The notes beneath the pieces were generated by a model that was not told where the DNA came from, made no database searches, and worked only from the letters and a program-made list of their open reading frames with translations. This document shows, piece by piece, positions 46,430-58,734 of a stretch of DNA of 64,000 bases. A program made the position numbers and the translations under genes. Every line of letters begins with the position of its first letter. The stretch's first letter is position 1. Origin of the DNA: Calocera cornea HHB12733 (lineage: Eukaryota > Basidiomycota > Dacrymycetes > Dacrymycetales > Dacrymycetaceae); the NCBI GenBank assembly GCA_001632435.1, contig KV423986.1:1-64000 (forward strand), in the 5' to 3' direction.

Positions 46430-47360
46430 TGTATCGTTGAAAATGGGTCACAATGGGTCGCACAAGGGGCGGGAGAGGGCTGGATGGCCGGGGGCGCAGG
46501 GGCGAAGGTGGTGGTTGCTGAGAGAGCGGATGGGGGGATCGAACGAGCGCGAGCGCAACTGTTATGTACCAGCGCGAGCGAGCGCGACATGGGCGTGACG
46601 ACGGCGCGACTCAGGCTGGAATGCTGCCTCGTCTGACGCCGCTCCTCGACGCGTCGGTCTCGGATGGCGACGCATTCGGGTGGCTGGACGGCGTGCTTCT
46701 GCGCCCAGGCAGTGCTCCTCCTCCTGCCGAGCCGGCATGCCCGCCCTGCGCCTCTGCACACCGCTGGGATAGTCGTTTACAGGCATATCCATCCTGAACC
46801 TGCAACTGACCTGAATACGAGCTCTTAACAATGCAATCCCAGCGGCTGTGCTGTCAGGGATTGCAATGTTGACCAAGAATTCGATGGAGTCGTCCGCATT
46901 CGCATCCTCCAACACTCTCGGTAACGCAGACTCGAATTCAGTTCTACCTACTATAAGGTACGGAGAAGGATCCGCGCTTGTGTGTGGGTCGGCACTAGGG
47001 ACGATGCTCCTCGAATGCGGCGCCCATTCCTGCCGGCCCGAGTGTGATGTGCTTAAGGCCGGCTGGGCGACGGGACCCGGACACTCTCTTCTTCCTGTAC
47101 CTTGGGGAGAAACCAGGCATCAGAACGGCAAGCGGTCGTTCTCCAATCGAGCTAGAGCTTGACCGGCATCAGTCGAACCAGAGGCAGAACACGGCTTTTC
47201 AATGGGGGTGCTGTATATGTAGGTTGTATACTATACACGAGTCGTGCGTTCGGTTCTGCTAGTCACCTCATTACCTCTCCTCAAATCTTCCCGACCTCTG
47301 CTCGAAGCAACGTCGATTTCCGTTCTGCCATCCGGCCCGGTCTGGGCAGCCGCACACGCA
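46430..47360. other. intergenic region between the small acidic gene and the m-AAA protease
   Basis: Contains the second copy of the 35-bp repeat (46841-46875), otherwise no recognised sequence. Open frames here lack splice or domain support. Confidence 0.4.
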
Positions 47361-50133
47361 CTACCGCCTGAACGTGTCGAGGTACTGCTGATACCGGAGC
47401 TCCATCGCGCTGGCCCGGGGCCGTATGGGCAGCGGGGCGATTGCTGCGGTTGGCTGCTCGGGTTTGAAGGAGAGGACTTCTGCTGTAGGGTTGGCCCCCG
47501 GGGGCGGGAAGGCGTCGCCTTTTCCGTGCTCGTCGAGCCAGGTATCCATCTCGTCCGCCTTGCCCTTGAACGGGCGCTTGCCGAGGAGGTTGATCATGTC
47601 CTCCCTGCACGGTGCATCAACATCCATGGCCTTGCCAGGGCAAGCAGCGCAAACGCACCTAGTGAGCACCTCCTTCTGGAGGAGCAGCTGGGCGACCTTG
47701 ACGACGGAGTCCTTCTTGTCGGTGAGGAGCTTGCGCGTCCGCTCGTGCGCGTCGTTGATCATCTTGCGGACCTCGGCGTCGAGCATCTCCCCCGTCTTCT
47801 CGCTCCACGGCTTCTGGAACTCGCCCTCTCTGGAGCGGGCGCCGCCGTACGACACAGGGCCGATGACGGGGTTCACTGCGCACACAATCGTCAGCATCTC
47901 CCAGCACTACGCAGCAGCCACCACGCAAGAGAAGAGAAGCAGGACAGAGGACTCACTGCCGTAGTTGGCGCACACCTCGAACGCCATCTTTGTGATCTTC
48001 TGCAGATCGTCCTGCGCGCCGGTGGTGATCTTGCCGAAGAAGATCTCCTCGCTGACCCGCCCGCCGAGGGTCATGCACATGCGGTCGAGCAGCTGCTCGG
48101 TCGTGTGCAGGAAGCGCTCCTTGGGAAGGTACTGGACGAGGCTGCGTCAGCACCGGGGGATGATATGAAAGGGGAACGAGACGCACCTGCGCATACCCCA
48201 GCGCACCGACGCCGCGTGGGATGATGCTGACCTTGAGGAGGGGGTCTGCGTGCTCCAAGAACCAGCCGCAGACGGCATGCCCCGCCTCGTGGTACGCGAC
48301 CGTCTTCTTCTCATCCGGCGCAAGCACCCTGCTCTTCCGCTCGAGCCCCGCGATCACGCGCTCGATCGCGCTGTCGAAATCGCGGTCCTCGACCGTGCTG
48401 TGGTTGTGCCGTGCGGCGTGCAGCGCAGCCTCGTTGCACACGTTGGCAATGTCCGCGCCTGAGAAGCCTGGGGTGAGCACAGCGAGCTTCTGCGCGATCG
48501 AGTCGCGGTCCGCCTCGAGCTTCGGCTCGAGCTTGAGCGGCCGCAGGTGGACGAGGAAGATCTGCTGCCTGCCGCCGATGTCCGGCGCGTCGACCTGGAT
48601 GTGCCTGTCGAAGCGGCCTGGGCGCATGAGCGCGCTGTCGAGGACGTCGGGCCTGTTCGTGCCGGCGAGGACGACGACGTGCTCGTTCGTGCCGAAGCCG
48701 TCCATCTCGACGAGGAGCTGGTTGAGCGTGCTCTCGCGCTCGTCGTTGCCGCCGAAATTGCCGCCCTTGCCGCGCGACTTTCCGATCGCGTCGATCTCGT
48801 CGATGAAGATGATGCAGGGGGCGTGCTTGCGCGCCGAGGCGAAGAGGTCGCGCACGCGGGACGGGCCGACCCCGACGAACATCTCGACAAACTCGGAGCC
48901 GGACACGGACAGGAACGGCACGTTCGCCTCCCCCGCCGTCGCCTTGGCGAGCAGGGTCTTGCCCGTGCCCGGGGGCCCGGAGAGGATGGCCCCGCGCGGG
49001 ATCTTGGCGCCGAGCTTCTCGTATCGCTGGGGGTCCTTGAGGAAGTTGACAAACTCCATGATCTCCTCCTTGGCCTCGTCCATGCCGGCGACGTCCTTGA
49101 ACCGCACCTTGACGTCGTTGTCCTGGTTGTACAGCTTGGCGCGGCTCTTGCCGATGCCGAAGATGCCGCGCGCGCCGCCGCCGGAGCCGCCGCCCATCGA
49201 GCCCGTCGCGCGGCGAGAGAGGTAGATGAACAGGCCGGCGAGGATGAGCGTGGGCGCAAAGTGCAGCGCGGTCGAGAACGCGCTGATCTCCTCGTGGTAC
49301 GCGACGGGGATGCGCTCGCTCTGGGGGATCCCGAGCTCCTCCTGGGCCTCGTCGAGCCGGCGCTCAAAGGCCTCCACGCTGCCGATGGAGAAGTAGTAGT
49401 TGCCCGAGCCCGGGTGGTCGGCCATCGCGCCCGTGGCGTTTGAGCTCAAATATATGCGCACCCGGCTGCGGTTGACGACGACGAGGCGGTCGACAAGCCC
49501 CTTGGAGAGGAAGGCCGCGTGGAACTCCTGCCAGGTGATCTCCCGCGCGCTCTGGGCGGGCGAGTACCACTGATAGAGCAAGTACGCGCCGGTAGCCACG
49601 AGCGTGAGGTTCTGCAGCGACAGCGGGTCGTTCGGCTTGCCCCCTCCCTGACCTCCCGGGCCACCGGTGCCGCCGTTGTTCCCCGACCCGCCGCCCGAGG
49701 ACGCCTGCCCTAGCTTGCTCGATAACGGCCCCTTATCATGATCCTGTATCCTGGGCCCCTGGTGCTCGCCGGGCGGGGGCATCCCGCCCGCCTGCCCAGG
49801 CCGGTCCGACCCGTCGCCAAAGAACCCAGCGAGCGGGTTGTCCTCCTGCTTCTGCACAGGCTCGTCCTTCTTCTGGGCTTGCACGTCGGGCTTCTTCTCC
49901 CCCTCCAGCTTGGGCGCCTCGGCAGCCTCGTTGAGCTTCTCGGGCTCGGAGGGGGCCTTGCCCTGCTCCGTGTCGCTGTTCGGCTTGGGCGGCTTGGGCG
50001 TCGCGGGCCCCGAGGTGGGCGTGGCGAAGGTGCGTATTGACTGGCCTGCCCTGGTGAGCGGGGATGACCGCTGCTGCTGTGCCTGGAGTGCGCGTGCGTG
50101 GCGGGAGAACGCCTTGGGCAGCTGGCGGATCAT
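47361..50133 (-). CDS. AFG3: mitochondrial m-AAA protease subunit (AFG3/YTA10-like)
   Basis: ATP-dependent zinc metalloprotease of the inner mitochondrial membrane, for quality control and processing of membrane proteins. The N-terminus [20 protein letters not shown] is Arg-rich as in mitochondrial presequences. A Pro/Lys/Glu-rich linker and a Gly-rich stretch lead to a first membrane helix ([15 protein letters not shown]). The FtsH extracellular domain follows, then a second helix ([15 protein letters not shown]). AAA module: [20 protein letters not shown], Walker [11 protein letters not shown], Walker [12 protein letters not shown], the second region of homology ([19 protein letters not shown]) and sensor region. 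The protease motif [11 protein letters not shown] supplies the zinc-binding HExxH. C-terminal exons read [60 protein letters not shown] and end QYLDTFRR. Confidence 0.95.
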
Positions 50134-50917
50134 CGCTCGCTTATCCTATTCGGTAGGTGGCTGCTGGCTGCTGGCTGCTGGACGAGGGCGGTGGCGCGAA
50201 ATTTGCCGAGAATGGAGGATGGACGGACAACGCCGGTGCGGACAGTGCAGCAAGGGAAGACTTGCACAACGCAATGAATCCACGAGCAGACGAGTGCGAA
50301 AGAACGACGGGTTGAGCGAGCAGCGGACAGCGAGCAGCGAGGGGGAGAGGGAGAGGGCGCGGGAGGTGTGTAGGAGAGGGGGAGGAGGAGGGCGTCGGTG
50401 GGCGTTGGCGATGGCGATGGCGATGGCGAGTTCGAGTTCGAGTTCGGACGGTGTTGCCGGGGCGGGCAGACGATGACGAGTCCGATCCAGTGGCTGTGCG
50501 GCTCGCGGCTTGAGCGAGGGGAACTGGCTCCGCGGAGTTGGGAGCGGAGGCGGATGGGGAGTAGTAAGCGGTGGGTGCTCCTTACTGTACTAGTCCTAGT
50601 CCTATTGAAGGCACAGCACAGACTTGGGAATGGGGGGGTGAAGAGAGGTGGATGGGCGGGTTGTAGTTAGGCGGAACATGAAATGAGTTACCGGGCATCA
50701 TCGGACGCTGCCAGCCACAGCGACAGTACAGTATATGCAACCGTCATTGAGTCTTGACCCGCCCTCTCGCTCTGACCTGGCAGTCGGTGGCTGCGCCCGC
50801 TTTCGACAGCGTGCAAATCAACCAATGCCATTTGTACCATGAAAGTGTCGTCTGACTGCACAACCGCCAGTCCCACTCCCACTCCCACTACCGCCCCGGC
50901 GGAGTCTGCGCCACGGG
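50134..50917. other. region upstream of the m-AAA protease gene
   Basis: About 780 bases. Short tandem runs GGCGATGGCGATGGCGATGG and GAGTTCGAGTTCGAGTTCGG at about 50407-50450 lie some 280 bases upstream of the protease ATG. No coding feature recognised. Confidence 0.45.
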
Positions 50918-52851
50918 TCACACCCCGTCAGTCTTCCAGTCCCACCTCTTCTCCCACGCCGCCCCCGCCCGATAGAGCGTGCCCTCGTCCCAGAACTTGC
51001 CCACAAGCTGCATCCCCACCGGCAGCATCACGCTCCCGTCCGGGTCCTCCATGTCCACCTCCAGGGCAGGCAGCCACCCAATAGGGAGGTTCATCGCCGG
51101 GTGGCCCGTGCCGTTGAACGGCGCCGTGTTCAGTGTCTCCCCCGCGGACTTGGCCACTTTCACCAGGATGCTGTCCCCCGGCCCCGGGTTCGTGTTCGCG
51201 ACGAACGGCGTCGTGGGCGTGATGAGCACGTCGTACGACGCGAGCAGCCCGTCGTACGCCCGGCGCAGCGCGCGGAACAGGTTCTGCGCCTTGCCGTACT
51301 GCCCCGGGTGGTGCGATTTCAGGTAGACGTTGTTGATGAGCAGGTTTTGGGAGATGGGCGAGAACTAGGGCGCGGGTCAGACTTCCTCCGCGACAGCGGG
51401 GAGACGAGCGGGAGATGGGCGCAGGGCGCAGGGCGCAGGAGAGCACGCACCTTGTCCCACTTGTCCTGCGTGAGCGGCGTGATCAGCCCCGGCAGGTCGG
51501 TCAGGTACACCCCGCGCCGGCCGGTCTGGTTCGCGAGCACGCTCTGCTCCGCCATCCCCTGGCGCATGCCGCCCCAGAGCGTGGGCGCGAGGAGGTGCAT
51601 CGGCACCGATACCTGCGGGACGGGTGAGCGCGGTTCTCTGGGAGAGGAGGAAGGAGGAAAGCGGGGTGGGGTGAGGGCGGGAAGAGCGCGAGACGGGACG
51701 AGACGGACCTCGTCGACGACCGCGCCGAGCTCGCGGAACCGCAGCGCAGCCAGCTTGACCTTCTCCGTCATCCGTGGCTCGACGCAGGGCAGCTCGAACG
51801 CCTCCTTCAGCAGGCCGATCCTCATCCCGCGGACGCCGAACTCGTGCCCGTGCCTCGCCAGCTCCGCATAGTCCGGGACGAGCTCGGGCGTGGGCGCGCC
51901 CATCTGCCTGTCGTCCAGCCCGTCCGTGCCCGCCAGGACTTTCAGCAGCACAGCGTTGTCCAGCACCGTGCGCGTCATCGGGCCCGTGTAGTCGATCGAC
52001 GCGTCCAGGGAGACGATCCCCGTGTAGGGGACGAGCCCGTAGGTGGGCTTCATCCCCACCAGCCCGCAGAACGCCGCGGGCAGGCGGATGCTGCCGCCCT
52101 GGTCGCCGCCGATGCCCAGGTCCACCTCCCCCGAGCCGACGAGGTACCCACACCCTGAGGAGCTCCCGCCCGCAGTCCACCCCTTCGCATACGGGTTCTG
52201 CACGGGCCCGGAAGCAGCAGTGAACGACGAGCCGGACATGGAGAAGTTCTCGCAGACGGCCTTGCCCACGATCGTACCGCCCGCGGCGAGCACGCGCGTG
52301 ACGACCGTGGCGTCTGTCGGGGGGTGCCAGTTGGTAAACACGGACGTGCCCAGCTGACAGGGGATGGCAGCAACAGTGATGTTGTCCTTGATGCAGATCG
52401 TCCGGCCGGAGAGGGGCCCGGCGATCGGCGGTTGCGCTTCTATGGTCACCTGCGCGCCGAACGAGGGTCATCAGCATTGCCTGCTGTAAGGCTCCAGTGA
52501 TGGAACGCACCTTGTACGCCCACGCCCCATTCTCGTTCTCCTCCGGCGTAGCGAACCGCCCGCCGACCCGCGGGAATCGCTCCAGATCGACAACCGGCAC
52601 ATCGTCCTCGAGCGCGTCGAGCGCGACCGCACCCTCGTGCAGCGCCGCGAGGAGCACGTGGAAGTCCGCCTCGTCCTTCGGGGCGATGGTGATCCCGAGC
52701 TGGGCGGCGACGTCCCGCACGTCTTGGACTGTTATGGGCGTGCCTCTGCAGAGGGCGGGCCAAGGAAGAGGGGGAGGGCCGGGGTCAGCTGCGCCGCGTG
52801 GGAGCGGAGAGATAGGGCTCACGGCGGGAGAGCGGCGGAGACGACGGACAT
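50918..52851 (-). CDS. amidase-signature enzyme (fungal acetamidase/amidase family)
   Basis: Hydrolase of the amidase-signature family using a Ser-cisSer-Lys triad. Exon 1 is MSVVSAALPP. Then GTPITVQDVRDVAAQLGITI, VTIEAQPPIAGPLSGRTICI with the catalytic lysine in KDNI, ATVVTRVLAAGGTIVGKAVC, ENFSMSGSSF, NPYAKGWTAGGSSSGCGYLV (GGSSSG with cis-Ser) and GIGGDQGGSIRLPAAFCGLV (the nucleophile Ser in GGSIR). Further on come MKPTYGLVPYTGIV, DYTGPMTRTVLDNAVLL, VSVPMHLLAPTLWGGMRQGM, NVYLKSHHPGQYGKAQNLFR and the C-terminal DVLITPTTPFVA, PFNGTGHPAMNLPIGWLPAL, MLPVGMQLVGKFWDEGTLYR ending WKTDGV. Six exons. Nearest known relatives are fungal amidases such as acetamidase; substrate not deducible. Confidence 0.92.
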
Positions 52852-53385
52852 GGCTGCTCCGGTCTAGTGGCTCAAAATCAAGCGTGGTACAACACTCGCG
52901 GCGAGTGTCGTTCAACGGAGCAGCAAGGCGCAGTGGTTGTTATAAATGACAGTGCCGTGCTCGAACGCTGGCTATGAACCGCATGTCCGAGCAGGGCCGA
53001 TAAGAACCTCCATACTCATTGCGGCGGGATTCGGGAGGGAACGGCCGGCCCATCCTTGCAGCCTAGGAGCACGCACTCGCAAAGGGTTGGAAGACCGGCG
53101 CGTACAAGGGTCAGAAGGGGATGTACGTTTCCTTGTCTGCATTTAATTCATCGCGAAGGGGTGGCTCCGCTAGATGGATGCACTTTGTTCCGCGTAAGTA
53201 GCAGTCGTGACTCGTCGGACTGGTTAGAAGGAGGGATGATGCTAGTGAGCACAGCAGATGCCATCGCTCGCCTCTCCGGCAGTTGAACGACGGCGTAACA
53301 AACAACGAATGAATCACGAAACACTCAACTCCTGGTATATGGAGGCACTTCCGAGCGGACAACTGTGTCGGGCCATGCCTGGCTA
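52852..53385. other. upstream region of the amidase gene
   Basis: Contains the amidase promoter (TTATAAATGAC-like sequence near 52938-52948 on plus) and otherwise nothing recognised. Confidence 0.4.
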
Positions 53386-53389
53386 CCTT

Positions 53390-54150
53390 TGGGCAGGTCG
53401 AAGCGGGAGCAAAGAGACGCACGAGCGGAAGCGAAGAGAGCGGCAAGCGGATGCAAGAAGACGAGAAGCGGCAGCACATAGGGCCTAACCGGAAGCGGCG
53501 ACAGCTTGAAGCCAAAGCCAAGGACGGCTCTCACGTCCTCCTCTTGAGAGTGTCTGTGCCCACTGCTAATATCTTTGCCTCGGGTTAGTGTTGTTGCTTC
53601 GGTGTTGCATCCTTGCTGCTGCTGAATGCTGTTGTTTCCGCTTGGTATGCTGTATGTGGTTCCGCTGAGAGCTTCGGCTTCGGCTGCTATTTACTTCCGT
53701 TGTACCACTTACCTCCGCTGAGATTTGTGCTTCCGTGGACCGGTTTGCTTCCCCGGAGCCTTTTGCTCCCTCCCAGGAACAGTTTGCTTCCACCCCCTCC
53801 TTCGCCTCCGCTAAAGCATTTGCTTCCGTAAGGGACATTTGCTACCCGAGCTACTTTGCTCCCGTGAGCAGATTGTTTCCGCCATAGGCTTTGCCCGCTC
53901 TGATCTGTTTCCGCCGTTTAGCCAGCTTAGTTCCCTCCGCTTCCAGCAGCAAGCCCTTTACGGAAGCAGACGTCACAGCCCAGGCAAACTGGCTAGTCCA
54001 AGCAAATTGGAGTGCAGAAGTAAAACCTTGGCAAAGGCAGAATTCTTGAGTGGAAGCCACAACGTAGTGCAGAAGCAAGTCAGCCCGGAACGGGAGTAAA
54101 CCTCGTTTGCAGCGGGAACAAATCCAATTTCAAGAGTCTCTTTGCTTCCT
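53390..54150. repeat. degenerate TTTGCTTCCG repeat array, left of ceramidase
   Basis: From about 53580 to 53910 the motif GCTTCCG (also GTTTCCG, ACTTCCG) recurs every 15-30 bases on the plus strand. At 53395-53525 and again at 53950-54110 the complementary form CGGAAGC/GGAAGCA occurs on the plus strand, so the array has inverted halves that could pair. No stable reading frame is conserved across the units. A second array of the same kind lies on the other side of the ceramidase gene at 58735-59215. Confidence 0.75.
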
Positions 54151-54795
54151 CTCGGCTGTTCTGTTACTCCACCTTCCGCCTGTTCAAAGTAGGGTTGGAG
54201 GCCCGCCTTCTGGAGGACACAAGTTGACGTGATACTGGAGCCCAGGGATGCCAAAATCGCAGCGGTTCGCGAAGTGCCTCCATCTTTATTCGAACGACAG
54301 ACAGCCAGCTAGAAGAACAAACAGCCGGTCGGGCGACCGCTTACCCCATCGCACCGACCCCGGAGCCCAGGGATTGGCCCAGCGCCCCGCCACGGAAGCA
54401 ATGTGCATGTGAATCACGCGTGACCTCGTGCCCCGCTCCTCTGGGCCCCTCCGTGACGTCGGTTGTGTTATGCGGTCGCCTGGCAATCGCGATATGAAGA
54501 GCGGCTGGGCCAGGCGCCCCGCGTTAGTCCGGGACCGTCTAAGACTATTGTCCCGCTCTATCTCTTCACACCGGCCTGTATCCATATTCTGAACGACGAG
54601 TTGCCTTGACCTTGTATCTGAAGCTGGTCAACCGCTGCGCTCGACTGCTTGCGCTGTCTCGGCTCGTAGGCTGGATCTCGATCTCGAATAGCAAGCGTGT
54701 ACTTCCTTATCTTCCTCTTCTCTTCGACACTAGCCACGTCGATTATCGTTATTCGTTCATATTAACTTTGTTGCACATTCTTCGATCCTCGAGTC
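54151..54795. other. upstream region of the ceramidase gene
   Basis: About 640 bases. The last 150 bases are pyrimidine-rich (CTTCCTTATCTTCCTCTTCTC near 54700), a plausible leader. No separate gene seen. Confidence 0.4.
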
Positions 54796-57700
54796 ATGAA
54801 GCCCGAACTCCGCACGGACGCTGTTGAACAGCAAACGAAGGAGCCCCTGCTCGCTGCCTTCAAAGCCGAAGCAGTCCCCCACCTGCCTCTCTACGTCTCC
54901 GAGCCCGACCCCACCAACACAGTATCCACATCCGCGTCATGGAATCGCATACTCGCGCGCGCCATCATCGCACTCTGCGGGCTTATGCTCCTCGTCACGT
55001 GCTACTGCTTCGCTGGCTCTCGGCCGATGATGCCTGGCTTCGACTTTGACACCGGTACCTTCTCGAGCGCCTCGGAGCAGGGGGCGACTTACCAGCTCGG
55101 CCTTGGTATAGCGGACATCACCGGCCCCGTAGTGGAGATCAACATGGTCCGTCCCGATCCCGCCCGGTCTAGACTGCCGTCTAATGTTCAGTAGATGGGC
55201 TACGCAGACTCGAACCAGCTCGGCACAGGATTGCACATGCGCATGCGCTCGCGCGCCTTCCTGGTCGCGAGCGAGGACCTGAGCGACCGGTGGGTGCTCA
55301 TCAATGCGGACATCTGCATGGGTACGACCTCCCTTCCTCTGCTGAGTCATATGGGACGTGGTGCTAATGCCGCTGGTGTTTAGGCGATACGGCGGTGCGG
55401 CTGGGCGTGCTGGAGAAACTTGCGGAGCTCTACCCGGGCCTGTATACGACCAGGAACGTAGGAATCGTCGGGACGCACTCGCACGCGGGCGTAGGCGGCT
55501 ACATGCAGGTGCGTCCTCCCCCTTCCACAGATATATCACTGCGGTCGCTCAACGGCCACGGCGGTAGAACGTCCTCCCGCAGATCACCTCCCGCGGGTTC
55601 GTGCGCGAGAACTACGACGCAATCGTCCAGGGGATCGTCCTCTCCGTCCAGCGGGCGCACGGGTCGCTCAGGCCGGGCAACCTCGAGCTGGGGGTCAAGA
55701 CGCTGCTTGAGACGAATATCAACCGGTCGCCGTATGCGTATGCGGCTAACCCGCTGGAGGAGAGAGAGAAGTACAGGTATGATCAGGACAAGGTGCTTGC
55801 GCTGCTGGCATTCGATCGAGTTGGATCTGAGCGTGTCTCAGGAGCTTGTTCTGCTCCGCTTCGCCAATATCGACGGCACGGACCGAGGTTTTGCCTCATT
55901 CTTCGCGGTCCACGGAACGTCTTTGTATGGCCAACCTACTCTGGTATGGTCAGTTCTAACAACGTTACTAGGTATCACAACAACACGCTCATATCGGGCG
56001 ACAACAAGGGCATGGCCGCGTACCTATACGAGAGCTATATGGAGCCCGATACACCGCCGGGAAACAACACCTTTGTCGCCGGGGTATCCCCAATCCAACG
56101 GAGGCTCCGAGTCAAGATATTGATATGATGCCTGTAGTTTTTCCAAGCCAGTGTAGGGGATACGAGCCCCAACACGCTCGGCGCGTACTGCGAGACGGGT
56201 GCCGATGCGGGCAAGGAATGCACGTACGAGAACAGCACATGCAACGGTCAGGCGCAGGGGTGCCAGGGCAGGTGAGTCGTTTTGTAGCCGATCCGGTACC
56301 TGTGCTGACTGTCGTAGGGGCCCGGGGTTCGAAGTGTCTGACTACGAGAGCAACCGCATCATTGGTTATAGTATGTCGTCTTCAGAAACGGTTGTGATGT
56401 CAGAGCTCAGTCATGTGTCAGATCAATTCCAAGCGGCCAAGGAGATCATGAGCAGCTCCACCCGAGCTCTCCTGACCGGAAACGTCCGCGCGGTCCATCA
56501 ATATGTTGATATGTATGTCAGGGACGTCGTTGGTTGACTCGTAACGCTCACACCACGTACAGGTCGGACTACAAGTTCAAGTTGGCTAATGGGACCAATG
56601 TTTCCACGTGTCCACCGGCGTTGGGGTATGATCTTCAGCGGATGCTTGTTCGCATTGATCTCATTTCGGTTCAGGTACAGCTTTGCTGGAGGGACCTCTG
56701 ATGGTAAGTGCATGATTCCCCCATGAGACTCAGTCGCATAACGGTTTCCCAGGCGCTGGCAAATTCGATTTCACCCGTATGCAATTCCTCGTTCTAATCG
56801 TAACGCGCCCTATAACAGTCTTGCAGAGAACCGCAACGGTTCGGAGCACAATCCCTTCTGGCAAGCCGTCAAGGTGTGCTGTGCGACTGGGTCGTATGTC
56901 AGAAGCTTACCGTCTGTTAGAGCGGGATTGGAGGTTCGCCCACTGACAAGCAGAAAAACTGTCATCTCCCCAAGCCTATTGTGAGATACAGTCTCTGATT
57001 CGGTTGCGTTTTGTACTGATCTGTCCACAATAGCTGTTCAACACGGGATTGTTCGCCTTCTTAATATGTGCATTGAGTGGGTAGCTAACCGCCCAGTGTA
57101 GTGCACATAAACCCTACGACTGGTCGCCCTCCATCGTGGATATGCAGATGTTCCGCGTTGGAAGCACCATCATCCTCGTCGTTCCGGCCGAGTTCACCAC
57201 TATGGCTGGCCGCCGCTTGATGTCAGTCTTAGTCGACTTCACAGTGCACTTATCCTAACGATTCCCAAAGGGAAACTGTCCAGAACGAACTTTTCGTCCA
57301 GGGCATCGTTGGGGAGGACGCTCGGGTCATTCTCACGGGTCCAGCCAACACGTATTCGCATTACGTGTCCACTCCAGAAGAGTATCGGTATGTATTCCGC
57401 ATGTTTCCTCGATCATGTACTGACCCGCTGCAGGATACAACGGTACGAGGGCGCGTCGACATTGTTCGGTCCATGTGCGTACTCCAAAGATGGCCAATGG
57501 TCAGCTCCACTAACTTGGAACAGGGACACTGGATGCGTACAAGAGCATCTTCACGTCTCTCGTCGCATATGTTGCGGATGGATTTACCCCATTGCCCGAC
57601 CCTGGACCGTCACCCCCAGACCTTCGATCCCAGCAGAAGTCCTTCCATGTAAGTGATGTGAGTAAAAGCAGAGCGGTTGATGAACTGAATGTTCTCCAGT

Positions 57701-58206
57701 TACCAGTGGTGAGCGACATCGCGCCACTAGGAAAACCATTCGGGACGGTGCTGCAAGATGTTGACGAAGCTCGCATCCATCACCCTGGAGATGTCGTGTT
57801 CGCGTCTTTCCAAGGCGCCAATCCTCGGGTGAGTGTAGATCAGTCAGACATGAGCCGGGCTGATCATTCCTCCAGAACAATCTGCGGCTAGAGGATACTT
57901 ATATGCGCGTTGAAAGGGCCGACGGCAAGCGGTGGAAGACGGTCAAAACGGACTCACATCCTTCCACAACATTTGAGTGGACAAGGACCTCAACGATTCT
58001 TGGAACCAGTACGGTGATTGTAAGTGACTCTCCGTCGACGTTCGGGTTTGAATCTGAACAACGGAATGTAGCTTACCTGGAGGATCGAAGACGATGTTCC
58101 AGCTGGACTCTATCGCCTTCGGTATTTCGGCGATTCGGTGTCATTGTGGAGACGAGGGACATCTCCATTTGAAGGAGTTTCATCGACCTTTGCCGTGTCT
58201 GTCTGA
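54796..58206 (+). CDS. neutral/alkaline ceramidase, membrane-anchored
   Basis: Zinc amidase that hydrolyses ceramide to sphingosine and fatty acid. Start MKPELRTDAVEQQTKEPLLA. A single N-terminal membrane anchor (ARAIIALCGLMLLVTCYCFA, about residues 54-73) gives a type II or luminal topology. Enzyme part: YQLGLGIADITGPVVEINM, GYADSNQLGTGLHMRMRSRA, RWVLINADICMGDTAVRLGV, NVGIVGTHSHAGVGGYMQ (zinc-binding HxH), NRSPYAYAANPLEEREKY, FASFFAVHGTSLY with NNNTLISGDNKGMAAYLYE, SVGDTSPNTLGAYCETG, GPGFEVSDYESNRIIGY, and VPAEFTTMAGRRL. The C-terminal beta domain has KTDSHPSTTFEWT, LTWRIEDDVPAGLYRLRYFG and the end FEGVSSTFAVSV. Many exons, some very short. The final splice at about 58021-58070 recovers the conserved C-terminus and sets the stop at 58206. 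Confidence 0.92.
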
Positions 58207-58510
58207 CTCTGAGAGTTACATATGATGTATGATGACGCCGATCTTGTACACGGATAGTATGTCACTGTACAGTATGCATTGCAATTACGAATATCATGCC
58301 CTTGTATCGCTTAAAACTAAAAACGTTCTCGGTTAGGTCCAGACCGGTTCGATTCTGGACCGGGTTGACCGGGTCGAGCTGATTGAGGCAGTAGCACTAC
58401 CCGTACATGTTTGGGTGGCTAACGCGGCCATTCTCTGTGCATGAACCACCCTGGCAACACGAAGGGGACGCTACAGGTATCACACAGAGCAGCTTATGCA
58501 TTGGAGGCAA

Positions 58511-58644
58511 TCAAAACATCCCTTCGACCCATCGCTCTGGCATGAGCTGTCTCCGCCGCTGGATCACGGCCTCCATCGTGGGCTTCTCTTCAGGAAACTC
58601 CTTCAGTAGCGTCCAGACTCCGTCGGTCAGGCCTCTCATCTCAA
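58511..58644 (-). pseudogene. kinase-family relic: last C-lobe segment
   Basis: The minus strand reads RGLTDGVWTLLKEFPEEKPT, then MEAVIQRRRQLMPERWVEGM F and stop, matching RGLTDGVWALLLQMWVDKPENRPKMDRVVDRLEDLL at the end of kinase A with a short deletion. No upstream kinase sequence is attached. Confidence 0.8.
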
Positions 58645-58734
58645 CTTCAAGGTCGGATGGTCGGATGACGCGCTATGGGCAGCTGTGTTCCCTGAAGCAC
58701 GGACGGGTGTCAGTCCTGTGACCCTTCCATATGT

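Noticed and set aside
48354..49367. Long open frame of 337 codons on the same strand as the m-AAA protease
   Set aside because: Shifted-frame shadow of the protease exon; the Arg/Ser/Ala-rich sequence mirrors the codon bias of the real frame.
48221..49443. Two open frames of about 300 codons on the plus strand opposite the m-AAA protease
   Set aside because: Antisense shadows of a strongly coding exon, without homology or promoter.
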